This document shows positions 8,961 through 17,385 of a stretch of 51,364 nucleotides of DNA, in pieces; positions within the stretch are counted from its first letter, which is position 1, and each line of letters opens with the position of its first letter. The stretch is from Halanaerobium sp. MA284_MarDTE_T2 (GTDB lineage: Bacteria > Bacillota > Halanaerobiia > Halanaerobiales > Halanaerobiaceae). Position numbers and translations under genes: made by a program. A model generated the notes under the pieces. That model saw nothing but the letters and a program-made list of their open reading frames with translations, was not told where the DNA came from and did not search any database. Location: positions 1 to 51,364 of the forward strand of contig NZ_QPJE01000016.1 in the NCBI RefSeq assembly GCF_003337245.1, read 5' to 3'.

Positions 8961-9844
8961 AATATCATCCCTTTGTTTTCTGCCACTTCTCTGGCATATG
9001 GAGTAATTACTGCATCTTCCCTGACATATATTTTCTTAATAGTATCCCGAATAGGATTAATATCCTTATAGGTAATCACTTTTTTATTTAATACTACAGA
9101 AGTTCCCGTCCCAGCTTCTGCTGAGTTTTCTTTAGATAAATTGCTGTCATTAAATTCAGCTTTATTTTGAATTTTTGCTGTATCTGATTTAGAAAATATT
9201 ACTGATTCTCCATCAAAATTAAACTCTACATCGCTATTTAATTCATTTTTTAAGATACTGTCAGCTTCTTTATAAAGATCAGCAGCATCAACAATTTTAA
9301 TACCAAAACTTTTTACTCTTTTCAGCTGTTTTTGATTATATTCCAGTAAAGCTGTCGGAGTTTTATTCATCCCCAATTCTCTCCAGCCTTTTGCAGAAAT
9401 ATCAGCTGCATTTTTTACAGCTGCTACAGGTATACCGCACATAACAGCTCTAAAAATATAATCGATCAGCTGTGAATCTACAAAATGTGCTGATAATTTA
9501 GCCACTGTATTTCTGGTCATTACAGGAATTAATACAAGATCAGCATCATTGATACATTCAAAATCAGCTTCATAATTATCCCAATCAACATTAAGAGCTG
9601 ACAGTATTTCGCTTTTATCCAGCATCTTTTCTGCTGCAGTAGAAAAGAGAAAACTCCAATTAATATCATAAGTGCTGTCAATTTTTTTTAGCTGATCTAA
9701 ACTTTTTTGATAAGCAATTTTGCCTCCGGTAAAAACAGCTGTTATATTTTTCTTTTCCTTGTTTAGTTTGAAAGAATCTGTCATCAGAGTATTCAGTACT
9801 TCTCTGATAATTTTTTCTATCAGTTCTCTGTTCACTTCAACCAT
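8942..9844 (-). CDS. Flavoprotein-fold protein with PduM-like C-terminus and N-terminal encapsulation-like peptide
   Basis: A 300-residue protein in the place pduL/pduM usually hold. Seen: residues 1-20 (NRELIEKIIREVLNTLM) form an encapsulation-peptide-like amphipathic helix. About 30-190 look like the flavoprotein (Dfp/UbiX-type) fold: ITAVFTGGK, then DADLVLIPVMTRNTVAKL and FRAVMCGIPVAAVKNAAD. A charged linker of about 70 residues follows, then a C-terminal domain with ITYKDI and AVITPYAREVAENKG. That tail resembles the C-terminus of enteric PduM as I remember it. PduM is needed for normal shell formation in Salmonella. Flavin binding is inferred, not shown. It starts 20 bases after eutJ with SD GGAGG. 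Confidence 0.75.
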   Translation of the reverse strand: MVEVNRELIEKIIREVLNTLMTDSFKLNKEKKNITAVFTGGKIAYQKSLDQLKKIDSTYDINWSFLFSTAAEKMLDKSEILSALNVDWDNYEADFECINDADLVLIPVMTRNTVAKLSAHFVDSQLIDYIFRAVMCGIPVAAVKNAADISAKGWRELGMNKTPTALLEYNQKQLKRVKSFGIKIVDAADLYKEADSILKNELNSDVEFNFDGESVIFSKSDTAKIQNKAEFNDSNLSKENSAEAGTGTSVVLNKKVITYKDINPIRDTIKKIYVREDAVITPYAREVAENKGMILCLQPE

Positions 9845-9864
9845 CTTTTTACCTCCATCCTCAA

Positions 9865-10692
9865 CTATTCACAGTTAATGGCAATACCGAGGGGAGTTAC
9901 CAGTAAAGTCTGAGAGGGTTTTACAATCTTTAAACCTGTTTTTTTTGCAAGCACCTCTTCTATACCATCTATGGCACTTGTACCGCCAACTAAATAGACT
10001 GTTTCAGCTTTATATTTTCCAATATGATTATTAATAATAGAAGCAATTTTCTCTATTACAGGAATAACCATTGGAAATATTTCGTCTATCCTATCAGGAT
10101 CTCTTTTTATTTTTTCGGCTTTTTCTATACTAATTCCCAATCCACCTGCAATTACAAGGTTTAAATGTGTTCCACCTGTGGCTTCATCAGCAGTATAAAC
10201 TACTTTACCATCTTCCAATATGGAAATCCCTGTTGTTCCACCACCAATATCCACTACAACACCTCGCTCAATACCCAGCAGCGTTGCTGCTGCAGAAGGT
10301 TCATCCACAACATTTTTTACAGTGAATCCTGCTCCCTGTACAACATTTTTAAAGGTATCAATATCTCTACCACCAGTACCTGGCGGTACAGCAGTTGCTG
10401 CATATTTGATTTCTCTGTTAAAAATAGCTTCCATTTTTATTTTCATTTTTTTTACTATTTTCAGAGCACCAATATAATCTACAACAAGACCATCTCTTAC
10501 AACTGTTCCAGGTTCACAGAGTGCCAACAGAGGTTTATTATCTTTATCAACTGCTGCAAGAACCAGATTGGCAGTTCCAAGATCTACACCTGCCTTAATT
10601 TCACCTTGATAATCAATTTTTTGTGGTGGATTATCAATTAATTCTGCTACTTCATTTAAGACTATATTGGCGTTAGCAACAAATTTATTCAT
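9865..10692 (-). CDS. eutJ: EutJ-like actin/Hsp70-fold ATPase
   Basis: A 275-residue ASKHA-fold protein of the EutJ family, thought to be a chaperone or reactivation helper in microcompartment loci; its substrate is unknown. Seen: phosphate-1 motif GVDLGTANLVLAAVD (about 31-45), VVDEPSAAA, phosphate-2 VVDIGGGTTGISIL (about 145-158) and the adenosine motif VYLVGGTSAIDGI. It opens with SD AAGGAG and follows a 136-base gap with a hairpin after pduJ. EutJ is typical of ethanolamine loci but also occurs in several Firmicute pdu loci. Confidence 0.88.
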   Translation of the reverse strand: MNKFVANANIVLNEVAELIDNPPQKIDYQGEIKAGVDLGTANLVLAAVDKDNKPLLALCEPGTVVRDGLVVDYIGALKIVKKMKIKMEAIFNREIKYAATAVPPGTGGRDIDTFKNVVQGAGFTVKNVVDEPSAAATLLGIERGVVVDIGGGTTGISILEDGKVVYTADEATGGTHLNLVIAGGLGISIEKAEKIKRDPDRIDEIFPMVIPVIEKIASIINNHIGKYKAETVYLVGGTSAIDGIEEVLAKKTGLKIVKPSQTLLVTPLGIAINCE

Positions 10693-10785
10693 TAATATTA
10701 TTCTCCTTCATCAGACAGCAGATCATTTTTTGATTTTTATAATTATCATAAATTACATATTTTATTTGATAAGTAATAAATAAAT

Positions 10786-10814
10786 TCCCCCTCCCACCTC
10801 AAAGAAGAGGGGGA
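10786..10814 (-). terminator. Hairpin between pduJ and eutJ (attenuator or processing site)
   Basis: On the transcribed strand TCCCCCTC pairs with GAGGGGGA (8 bp, G:C rich) with a 13-base loop, followed by AATTTATTTATT rather than a pure U-run. It probably terminates part of transcription or protects the 3' end of the dehydratase/shell message, so that genes from eutJ on are made in smaller amounts. No separate promoter is obvious after it. Confidence 0.6.
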
Positions 10815-10828
10815 TTGATCATCACAAT

Positions 10829-11137
10829 TTACTCCATTTCCGGCATATCTAGTTTTTCAGCCACCATTTTAGGTAAAATTGTTTCAACATCTTTATGAGG
10901 TCTTGGAATAACATGTACAGAAATAAGTTCTCCAACTCTTCCGGCTGCTGCAGCTCCTGCATCAGTCGCTGCCTTAGTTGCTCCAACATCTCCTCTAACC
11001 AGTACTGTTATTAATCCTGAACCGATTTTTTCATAACCAACCAGAGATACATTAGCTGCTTTAACCATTGCATCTGCTGCTTCTATTGCTCCAATAAATC
11101 CTTTAGTTTCTATTAATCCTAAAGCTTCACCGTTCAC
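10829..11137 (-). CDS. pduJ: BMC shell hexamer protein PduJ
   Basis: A 102-residue single-domain BMC protein, one of the main facet hexamers. Seen: the BMC core [40 protein letters not shown] and SVHVIPRPH. It is nearly the same as PduA (18235-18507) across the core but has a longer C-terminal tail, [18 protein letters not shown] start is used, with GGGGG eight bases upstream. It is the last gene before the hairpin at 10786-10814. Confidence 0.95.
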   Translation of the reverse strand: MNGEALGLIETKGFIGAIEAADAMVKAANVSLVGYEKIGSGLITVLVRGDVGATKAATDAGAAAAGRVGELISVHVIPRPHKDVETILPKMVAEKLDMPEME

Positions 11138-11156
11138 GTTTCATTCCCCCTTTTCC

Positions 11157-11804
11157 TTAATTATCATCATTTATTATTTCATCATAGTGAATACAGTTCT
11201 TTCTCAGATCACCTTTTCTGCGCGGACAGGCTGGATCTCCACAAATATTGCAGATATCTTCTTCATCTTTATTATCTGATTCCACTTCTTCAACTTCATC
11301 TACTTTTTTAGCATCTTTTTCTGTATTTAAATCTTCATCATCTGTCTGTTTCTCACTCTCTTTTTCTGCATCATCTAAATCTTCATTATCTGATTCATCA
11401 TCTTCCTTATTTTCAGCGCTGCTGTCTTCAGATATTTTAGAATCACCTTCAGTTTCTTTAGGGGTTTGTTCCTGTTTAAACGAATTATCTTCAGAAATCT
11501 CGCCCTTTTCTTTTTTATAACCCACAGTTTCATCTGTACGAATCATATTATCAATATCCTTATGTGGTCTGGGAATAACATGAGCACCAACAACTTTGCT
11601 CAGTTTTGATGCTGCCTGTTTAGCTGCGTCTACAGCAGCTTTAACAGCACCAACATCACCAGTGAATTTGACAACAATCAAACCTCCACGGCTTATTTCA
11701 TAACCAATCAAATCAATATTAGCAGCTTTTTTAGCCACATCTGCAGCTTCAAACGCTGCATTTAAACCCAGAGTCTCTACCATACCAAGTGCAGTTTTTG
11801 CCAT
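11157..11804 (-). CDS. pduK: BMC shell protein PduK with long acidic linker and Cys-rich tail
   Basis: Residues 1-90 are a normal BMC domain (TALGMVETLGLNAAFEAADV, GDVGAVKAAVDAAK, AHVIPRPH). Residues about 95-185 are low-complexity, dominated by Glu, Asp, Ser and Lys. The C-terminus has CNICGDPACPRRKGD followed by CIHYDE, the Cys motif of PduK family tails that is suspected to bind metal or an Fe-S cluster. At 215 residues it is longer than enteric PduK (about 160 as I recall); the linker accounts for the difference. The upstream neighbour pduH carries a similar acidic stretch. Confidence 0.92.
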   Translation of the reverse strand: MAKTALGMVETLGLNAAFEAADVAKKAANIDLIGYEISRGGLIVVKFTGDVGAVKAAVDAAKQAASKLSKVVGAHVIPRPHKDIDNMIRTDETVGYKKEKGEISEDNSFKQEQTPKETEGDSKISEDSSAENKEDDESDNEDLDDAEKESEKQTDDEDLNTEKDAKKVDEVEEVESDNKDEEDICNICGDPACPRRKGDLRKNCIHYDEIINDDN

Positions 11805-11837
11805 ATTCCCTCCTCCCTAACTTCTCTGTTCCATTAA

Positions 11838-12569
11838 TTAGTTATTTAATTTTTTAACCACATCCACAATTAAATCTGTCAGCAGATTAAGCTGTTTTTC
11901 AGATATACTATCTTCACTGTCCAAATTGATCTCACTAAAATCTTCAGAGTTATCTTTTTCCTCGTCAATTTTAGAATCACTATTTTTTTCATTATTTTTA
12001 GAACTATTCTTTTCTTCACTAATTTTTGTATTTATTTCTTGATCTTTATTTTCAGAAGAACTGCTGCTTTTAGAAGATAAAACAAGATCACTCAAACTGT
12101 ATTTATTGACTTGATCTGCATTTAAATCTGTTTCTGAATGCTTAAATTCTAATTTATCTTTTTCACTAAATTTAATATCCGGAGCAGAGCCTGTTGTAAA
12201 TTCATCTTTTAAGGGAATTTCTTTTACCGGAATACCTTTTACAAGTCTGGCAGCATTAGAGCCAATAATCTTTGCCTGAAAATTATAATCAATTTTTTTC
12301 TTGAAAAAAGGATTTTCCAGATCCAGTTTTTTATGCTGAAGCACAATATTATTATCAGCTCCTATACCAACACCGATATTAAGTCTTGATCTCTGTGCTG
12401 CTTCATGGGCCAGTATTTCTGGATTTTTCTCTTCACTTGCAAAATAATAGAAGGGAATGCCTTCTTCCTCAAGTCCATAGCAGACATTTTTAAAAATATC
12501 ACTACCTGCGATTTCCGCATCAAATCCTATATATACAGAAGGTTTTTTAGACTGCTCTTTACTACTCAT
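11838..12569 (-). CDS. pduH: Diol dehydratase reactivase small subunit PduH, with long linker and C-terminal amphipathic helix
   Basis: Residues 1-115 match the reactivase small subunit: VYIGFDAEIAGSDIFKNVCY, EEGIPFYYF, AQRSRLNIGVGIGADNNIVL and AARLVKGIPVKE. PduH swaps with PduD to eject damaged cobalamin. Enteric PduH is about 116 residues; this one is 243. The extra part is a Ser/Glu/Asp/Asn/Lys-rich linker (about 116-222) ending in ISEKQLNLLTDLIVDVVKKL, which has the hydrophobic pattern of an encapsulation peptide but at the C-terminus. It overlaps the pduG end by 8 bases. The core call is firm; the targeting role of the tail is inference. Confidence 0.88.
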   Translation of the reverse strand: MSSKEQSKKPSVYIGFDAEIAGSDIFKNVCYGLEEEGIPFYYFASEEKNPEILAHEAAQRSRLNIGVGIGADNNIVLQHKKLDLENPFFKKKIDYNFQAKIIGSNAARLVKGIPVKEIPLKDEFTTGSAPDIKFSEKDKLEFKHSETDLNADQVNKYSLSDLVLSSKSSSSSENKDQEINTKISEEKNSSKNNEKNSDSKIDEEKDNSEDFSEINLDSEDSISEKQLNLLTDLIVDVVKKLNN

Positions 12570-14397
12570 CTAAAACACTTCCCTCCTCGTCTAGATAAGA
12601 CAGCACAAGACCTGTTGCTACAGCATTGCGGGGGCCCATTAGTCCTCTAATATTTCCACGCCCTGCCACTACTCCATATTCCGAAAGACGGTTGGAAATC
12701 ATTGTTGGAATTTCAAAATCAATTGCCGATCCGCCAACCATTACTACAAAATCGATATCTCTTATATTTCCTGTTGGTATAATTCTTTTTAATGCCCTCT
12801 CTGAGTTGCGTACAAAAACATCATGTTTTGCTTCTCTTCTTACCTGACGAATTTTATCCAGCGAATGATCTGTATGAATCGGCACCATTTCATCATCAGA
12901 AAGAATTACTACTCTCCCAAATAATTTTGGCGGTAATGGTTCATCAAAAAAATTAACTGTCCCATCTTCATGCCTTATATGGAACATACTCTCCACTTTA
13001 GCAAGTGGAAATATTTTGATCATCTCTGCCAGCTTAACATCTGATAGACCCAGTTCGATATTAATCAAAAGTGAAACCATATCACCCGCACCTGCAAGAT
13101 GTGTTGTATATACCATATCTTTCCGTGTAACCATTGCAGCATCTGTGGAGCCGCCGCCCATATCCAGGATTACAAAAGGTTTGTCTGTACCTGGAGTTGT
13201 AAGGGCTCCTAGAATCGCCATATTGGCTTCAATACCTGCAATAGTTACTTCAATATCTGTTTTTTCTTTTAATTTATCAGCAATTTTCTGCATGGGAAGC
13301 TGGCTTGTTTTAACCATTGCTGCCAGTCCTACAGCATTTTCCATTGCATGCTCTTCTGCTAGTCCTCCTCTCACTTCTTTTGGGACAAAGGTATTTACTG
13401 CAAGTATATCCTTTATTTTAATTTCTGCAAGAGGCTGATCTGTAACTTTACTCATAGTTTCTTTTACTCGATCGAGCATACCACCGACATTTGTTCCCGC
13501 TTCACCTTTAACATCTTTTATTGGCTGAATTTTTTCTATCGAATCCATGATCTCTTCTGCACCTGCATCTATTCCTATTTCAGATTTTCCCCTGTCACCA
13601 AATATAACAAGATTTCCAGCAGGTATTTTACGCTCTTCTACATCACCTTCCGGTGTTCTTATTACAACTGCAGATCTATTCCCAATTAAAGATCTAGCCA
13701 CAGGAAAAATATGCTTTGTTTCTTCAGAGTCAAGCTCAAAGATTGTAGCTATGCCGTAGGGGTTGGAAAGTTTATCGATTGTACCACCAGGGCTGGCCAC
13801 TTCTACAGCAGCTTTTTTGCCAAGTGGTATTTTATCGATATATTTAACTTCATCAATAACCGGAATTATTTTATTGAGGCGGTTTACTATAAGTACTGCA
13901 TCATCTTTTTGTGCCACTGCACCATTAATATTGATCCCCTGTTCTGCTGCCTGATTGATAATATCTGCTGCTCTGGCAAAATCAACTTCTCCTGGTATGA
14001 TAAGTATAATATCATCACCAGGACGGCAGTCTTCAACATTTTCTACCCTGGTTGTTATCCCAACACCCAAGCCGACTCCACCAGGTGTCCAGGGGTCATG
14101 ACCTATCATGGTAGATTCTGTAATAACAGTTTCAGTTATTGTTTCCATTGCTACATCACCAATAACTGGTGTAGCTTCGTTTATCCTGATTAAATCAATA
14201 TCCTGGTAACTTAAATCGATTTTTTCTAATGCCCTATTTAAAGATTCCAGAATACCTTCAATATTATCTATTGTACCTTTTAATCCAGTGGTCTTATATA
14301 TACCATCTGATATAAACTCTATATTTTTATTTTCTACTCTGCCGACTGCAACTTCCGTAGTGGAGTTGCCGATATCGACCCCTACAATATATTCCAT
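12562..14397 (-). CDS. pduG: Diol dehydratase reactivase large subunit PduG
   Basis: The ATP-dependent large subunit of the factor that removes inactivated cobalamin from diol dehydratase. The 611-residue length from the chosen start is normal. Seen: the ASKHA phosphate-1 motif VGVDIGNSTTEVAVG at the N-terminus, a swiveling domain near 90-250, phosphate-2 VILDMGGGSTDAAMV near 413-427 and the C-terminal VVMVGGSAIDFEIP. The ATG at 14397 is preferred because GGTGGGTGGG precedes it; the GTG four codons upstream sits inside that SD. It lies between pduE and pduH and overlaps pduH. Confidence 0.95.
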   Translation of the reverse strand: MEYIVGVDIGNSTTEVAVGRVENKNIEFISDGIYKTTGLKGTIDNIEGILESLNRALEKIDLSYQDIDLIRINEATPVIGDVAMETITETVITESTMIGHDPWTPGGVGLGVGITTRVENVEDCRPGDDIILIIPGEVDFARAADIINQAAEQGININGAVAQKDDAVLIVNRLNKIIPVIDEVKYIDKIPLGKKAAVEVASPGGTIDKLSNPYGIATIFELDSEETKHIFPVARSLIGNRSAVVIRTPEGDVEERKIPAGNLVIFGDRGKSEIGIDAGAEEIMDSIEKIQPIKDVKGEAGTNVGGMLDRVKETMSKVTDQPLAEIKIKDILAVNTFVPKEVRGGLAEEHAMENAVGLAAMVKTSQLPMQKIADKLKEKTDIEVTIAGIEANMAILGALTTPGTDKPFVILDMGGGSTDAAMVTRKDMVYTTHLAGAGDMVSLLINIELGLSDVKLAEMIKIFPLAKVESMFHIRHEDGTVNFFDEPLPPKLFGRVVILSDDEMVPIHTDHSLDKIRQVRREAKHDVFVRNSERALKRIIPTGNIRDIDFVVMVGGSAIDFEIPTMISNRLSEYGVVAGRGNIRGLMGPRNAVATGLVLSYLDEEGSVLDE

Positions 14398-14418
14398 AAT
14401 CCCACCCACCTGTTAGCT

Positions 14419-14934
14419 TTATCTGTCACCTTTAAGTCTTTTTCTCTTTTCGTAAACATCTGCAGCTTCACGAATTAAGTTAGCATTAATAATTGCATCA
14501 TATTTGTTTTCAAGTTCATCTGCTATGTCCAGTAATTCTTTCTTTGTGGAACGATATGGACGCATGGCATTGTATATTTCAAGGATTCTATCATCTTCTA
14601 CTTTAGTTAATTCAGCAGCTCTTTCTAGGTTTTTAGCAAACTGCTCTCTGCCAACAGATTTCGCAATTTCTGCCTGATGATATAGTGTTTCTGCAGTGAT
14701 TCTTAACTCTGCACCATCTATTTCGCCAGAAAGAATTTTTTTAAGCTGAATATCGTCCAGGGTTTTCCCTGAAGGAGTTTTTACAAGGTCAGCTCTTTTT
14801 TCTGCAAGTGGGTAATCTTTATCTGAAAGACCATTACTGCTTTTATTTACTGCTGTGGTTTTACTTTCACCTTCAGCTTTTTCCAGATTACCAAGAACAT
14901 TACGCACAATAGATTCTACTAAATCTCTATCCAT
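14419..14934 (-). CDS. pduE: Diol dehydratase small subunit PduE
   Basis: The gamma subunit of adenosylcobalamin-dependent diol dehydratase. Residues 1-18 (MDRDLVESIVRNVLGNL) form an encapsulation-peptide-like helix, then a linker of about 30 residues, then the conserved core SGKTLDDIQLKKILSG, DGAELRITAETL, LERAAELTKV and MRPYRSTKKELLDIA. The ATG at 14934 is chosen over the GTG at 14943 because the SD AGGAGG runs directly into the GTG but sits 10 bases from the ATG. 171 residues is typical. Confidence 0.95.
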   Translation of the reverse strand: MDRDLVESIVRNVLGNLEKAEGESKTTAVNKSSNGLSDKDYPLAEKRADLVKTPSGKTLDDIQLKKILSGEIDGAELRITAETLYHQAEIAKSVGREQFAKNLERAAELTKVEDDRILEIYNAMRPYRSTKKELLDIADELENKYDAIINANLIREAADVYEKRKRLKGDR

Positions 14935-14961
14935 TAAATCCACCTCCTGATAATTAAATAA

Positions 14962-15618
14962 TTATTCAAATTTCACTTCAAGTTTAACAACCTTTTTCTG
15001 TGGATCAAGGTATTTAACTTCTTTATTATACAAAACAGCAGCTATTGCCTGATATTTAGGTCTTGCCATCTGATCATTACGGGTTGGAACAGGATCAGGA
15101 TTTTCTCCTTTTGCATATCTGGCAGCATTTTTTCCTATCTGACGATAAGTTTTTAAATCAAGCAGTGGTGCCTGTGGAAAAAGTTCCAAATTAGCAAGTG
15201 GATTTAGATCTTTCTGATGAATTAAAACCGTACCTTTTGACTGTAATCCAATTCCAATACCAGAACCACTTAACTGAGCTGCCTGATGACCAACAAAACC
15301 TACATCAGCGGTAGAATAATTTTTTACAACCCGTGCTTTTAATCCCTCTTCTTCAATACCAGCCATGATCTCACGCAAAATATTGCTGTGTTTTTCATCG
15401 ATCATAGTTTTTGTCAGTTTATCTCCGAATGCTGGTGCAACTCCAATAACAACTTCATCATTACTGCGACCTTCTTTAGCAGGACCAACTTCTTTTAAGA
15501 TCATATCACCTTTTCTTTCAGCAACGGCTGTATTAGAAGATGAGTTTTCTCCTTCTTCTGACATACCGGATAAAACATCAACCACAATTTTGCGAATTGC
15601 ATCTTCATTTAACTGCAT
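14962..15618 (-). CDS. pduD: Diol dehydratase medium subunit PduD
   Basis: The beta subunit of diol dehydratase, which helps hold the cobalamin. Residues 1-19 ([19 protein letters not shown]) are a clear encapsulation-peptide-like helix of the PduD type, followed by a Ser/Glu/Gly linker. The core has [53 protein letters not shown] and [26 protein letters not shown] lies 5 bases before the ATG. 218 residues is normal. Confidence 0.96.
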   Translation of the reverse strand: MQLNEDAIRKIVVDVLSGMSEEGENSSSNTAVAERKGDMILKEVGPAKEGRSNDEVVIGVAPAFGDKLTKTMIDEKHSNILREIMAGIEEEGLKARVVKNYSTADVGFVGHQAAQLSGSGIGIGLQSKGTVLIHQKDLNPLANLELFPQAPLLDLKTYRQIGKNAARYAKGENPDPVPTRNDQMARPKYQAIAAVLYNKEVKYLDPQKKVVKLEVKFE

Positions 15619-15642
15619 TATTACACCTCCCGAATATTGAGA

Positions 15643-17313
15643 TTACTCTCCAATTTCTTCTGGATCTCTGGCAAGTCTGGTGTCCTTGAGTTTAGCCCAG
15701 AGTTCATCGGACACTCTGTAACCAGTTCCAGGACCTGCATAATCATTTTTATCATTAACAGCACTTATACAGTGAAATTTATCATCAAAAATAGCTGATG
15801 TATGAAGATAGTCACCAGCAATTCTCTGTTTTAAAAGATTAAATACACTGTCAGCCACATCTTCAAAACCATGTTTGGCCAGTGCTTTAACAATTTCTAC
15901 ACCAGTGGTCCCTTTATTAAGCATTTCTTCTATACCTCTAAAATCTTCTCGTACATCACGGTCTGGAACGTCTTTACTGCCATGAGCATATGTTACTGCT
16001 TCTATTTCTTCATCAGTAATTTCAGGCATACCTAATTCCTTAAATACTGCCTGCAGCGCTCTGGCTGCTTTGTTCCTGATTTTTATAACTTCTTCTTCTT
16101 CTACAGGTACTAAACCACCATTGACCTTCAGATCACGCTGAAGAGTTAGATAATCATCATAATCATCTACATCATGAGTGGAACCAGCAAACATATTATC
16201 ATAATTTGGCACACCACTATAACCTGAAAAGATAAAGTCTGTACCAGGCAGGAACTGCATTAACATTCTGGCTGTTCTTCTTGTACGGGAATGAGTAAAT
16301 GTCTGATCATTACCTGAAGCGCACTCAAGATCAAGCATCATGGCAATTAAATTCTCTGCCAGAATTGCTCTTATTCCAGAAGGAACTGCACCAGGTATAC
16401 CAATACAGCTAATTGAACCATTCTGTATACCCTGTACTCCAGCACCTTTGGTCATATAGAGGCATCGGGCTTCCAGATAAAGCATGGATTTACCATCGGC
16501 AAATCCCATCTCTGCTTCAGAACCTGTACCAGAAGTATATCTCATCTTAAGTCCCCGAGATGCATAAGCTGAAGCAAGAAAACTCTTTGACCATGGTGTA
16601 TCATCACCATCAACAAAAACCTGTTCAGTACCATAAACAGAAACGGTTTCTGCATATGCTGTAAATCCGCGCATACCCATTTCCAGCTCCATTGCTTCCT
16701 CTACAGCGCACTGTGTTAAAGCACCACGACGGCCTGTCTGTGCCCCTACCATAAGAGAAATAGCATTTGAAGGAGCATATCTAACCATACCTACCGTTGT
16801 TTCCAGTTCATCAAAACCGCGCATTGCTGCTTCAGCTGCATCTGCTGCAATTAAAGCAGGATGCTCTTTTAGATTTGTAATGTGGCACTGGTTGGATGGA
16901 GTCTTTCTGGCCCTCATCTTCTGAACTGCCATCATCATTTCAACAACATTCATGTGGCCGACAACTTCTACCACCTTAGCGGGAGTCATTCCAAGTCCTA
17001 GTTCTCGTACTTCATCACGGGAAACATTTATATCTACTATCTTTTTGGCCAGTTCTTTAGAATCCATTGCCATAACTTTTTCGACTGTATTTATATCAAG
17101 TGTATGGTCGGCAATAAAACTATCAAGCATGTCAAAATCTGCTCGTTTTTTTCCATCAAGTTCAACTATTTTCTCATTTTCGATCTTTACACTTGGTTTT
17201 GGATCTTCTGGTCCTTCCATTGCAATAAGACCAGCTTCCGGCCATTCTTTAATAAAAGCATCCTGACTGATCGGTCGTTTTTCTAATTCTTCAAAACGCT
17301 TGGACCTTTTCAC
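15643..17313 (-). CDS. pduC: Diol dehydratase large (catalytic) subunit PduC
   Basis: The alpha subunit: it removes water from 1,2-diols (propanediol, also glycerol or ethanediol) by a radical route started by adenosylcobalamin, giving the aldehyde. 556 residues. Active-site residues of the Klebsiella enzyme are in place: Gln142 and His144 in SNQCHITN, Glu171 in ELETTVG, the Gln in GIQNGSISC, Asp-Gln in GNDQTFTHS and Ser in FSGYSGVPNYDN. This supports an active B12-type dehydratase and not a glycyl-radical one. Glycerol and propanediol preference cannot be told apart from this. GTG start with SD AAGGAGGG. A 19-base tandem repeat lies just upstream. Confidence 0.97.
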   Translation of the reverse strand: MKRSKRFEELEKRPISQDAFIKEWPEAGLIAMEGPEDPKPSVKIENEKIVELDGKKRADFDMLDSFIADHTLDINTVEKVMAMDSKELAKKIVDINVSRDEVRELGLGMTPAKVVEVVGHMNVVEMMMAVQKMRARKTPSNQCHITNLKEHPALIAADAAEAAMRGFDELETTVGMVRYAPSNAISLMVGAQTGRRGALTQCAVEEAMELEMGMRGFTAYAETVSVYGTEQVFVDGDDTPWSKSFLASAYASRGLKMRYTSGTGSEAEMGFADGKSMLYLEARCLYMTKGAGVQGIQNGSISCIGIPGAVPSGIRAILAENLIAMMLDLECASGNDQTFTHSRTRRTARMLMQFLPGTDFIFSGYSGVPNYDNMFAGSTHDVDDYDDYLTLQRDLKVNGGLVPVEEEEVIKIRNKAARALQAVFKELGMPEITDEEIEAVTYAHGSKDVPDRDVREDFRGIEEMLNKGTTGVEIVKALAKHGFEDVADSVFNLLKQRIAGDYLHTSAIFDDKFHCISAVNDKNDYAGPGTGYRVSDELWAKLKDTRLARDPEEIGE

Positions 17314-17331
17314 ATTTTTCCCTCCTTAAAT

Positions 17332-17369
17332 TCATTTTACTATACAACAATCATTTTACTATACAACAA
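17332..17369. repeat. Perfect 19-bp tandem duplication between pduB and pduC
   Basis: The unit TCATTTTACTATACAACAA occurs at 17332-17350 and again, without a mismatch, at 17351-17369, immediately upstream of the pduC SD. It may be a recent replication-slippage duplication or part of an mRNA element. I see no terminator in it. Confidence 0.95.
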
Positions 17370-17385
17370 CATCTATTATTATATT

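Noticed and set aside
15643-17313. Glycyl-radical diol dehydratase or ethanolamine ammonia-lyase as the signature enzyme
   Set aside because: Three-subunit PduCDE with B12-enzyme active-site residues and a PduGH reactivase is clear; no glycyl radical motif or activating enzyme is present.
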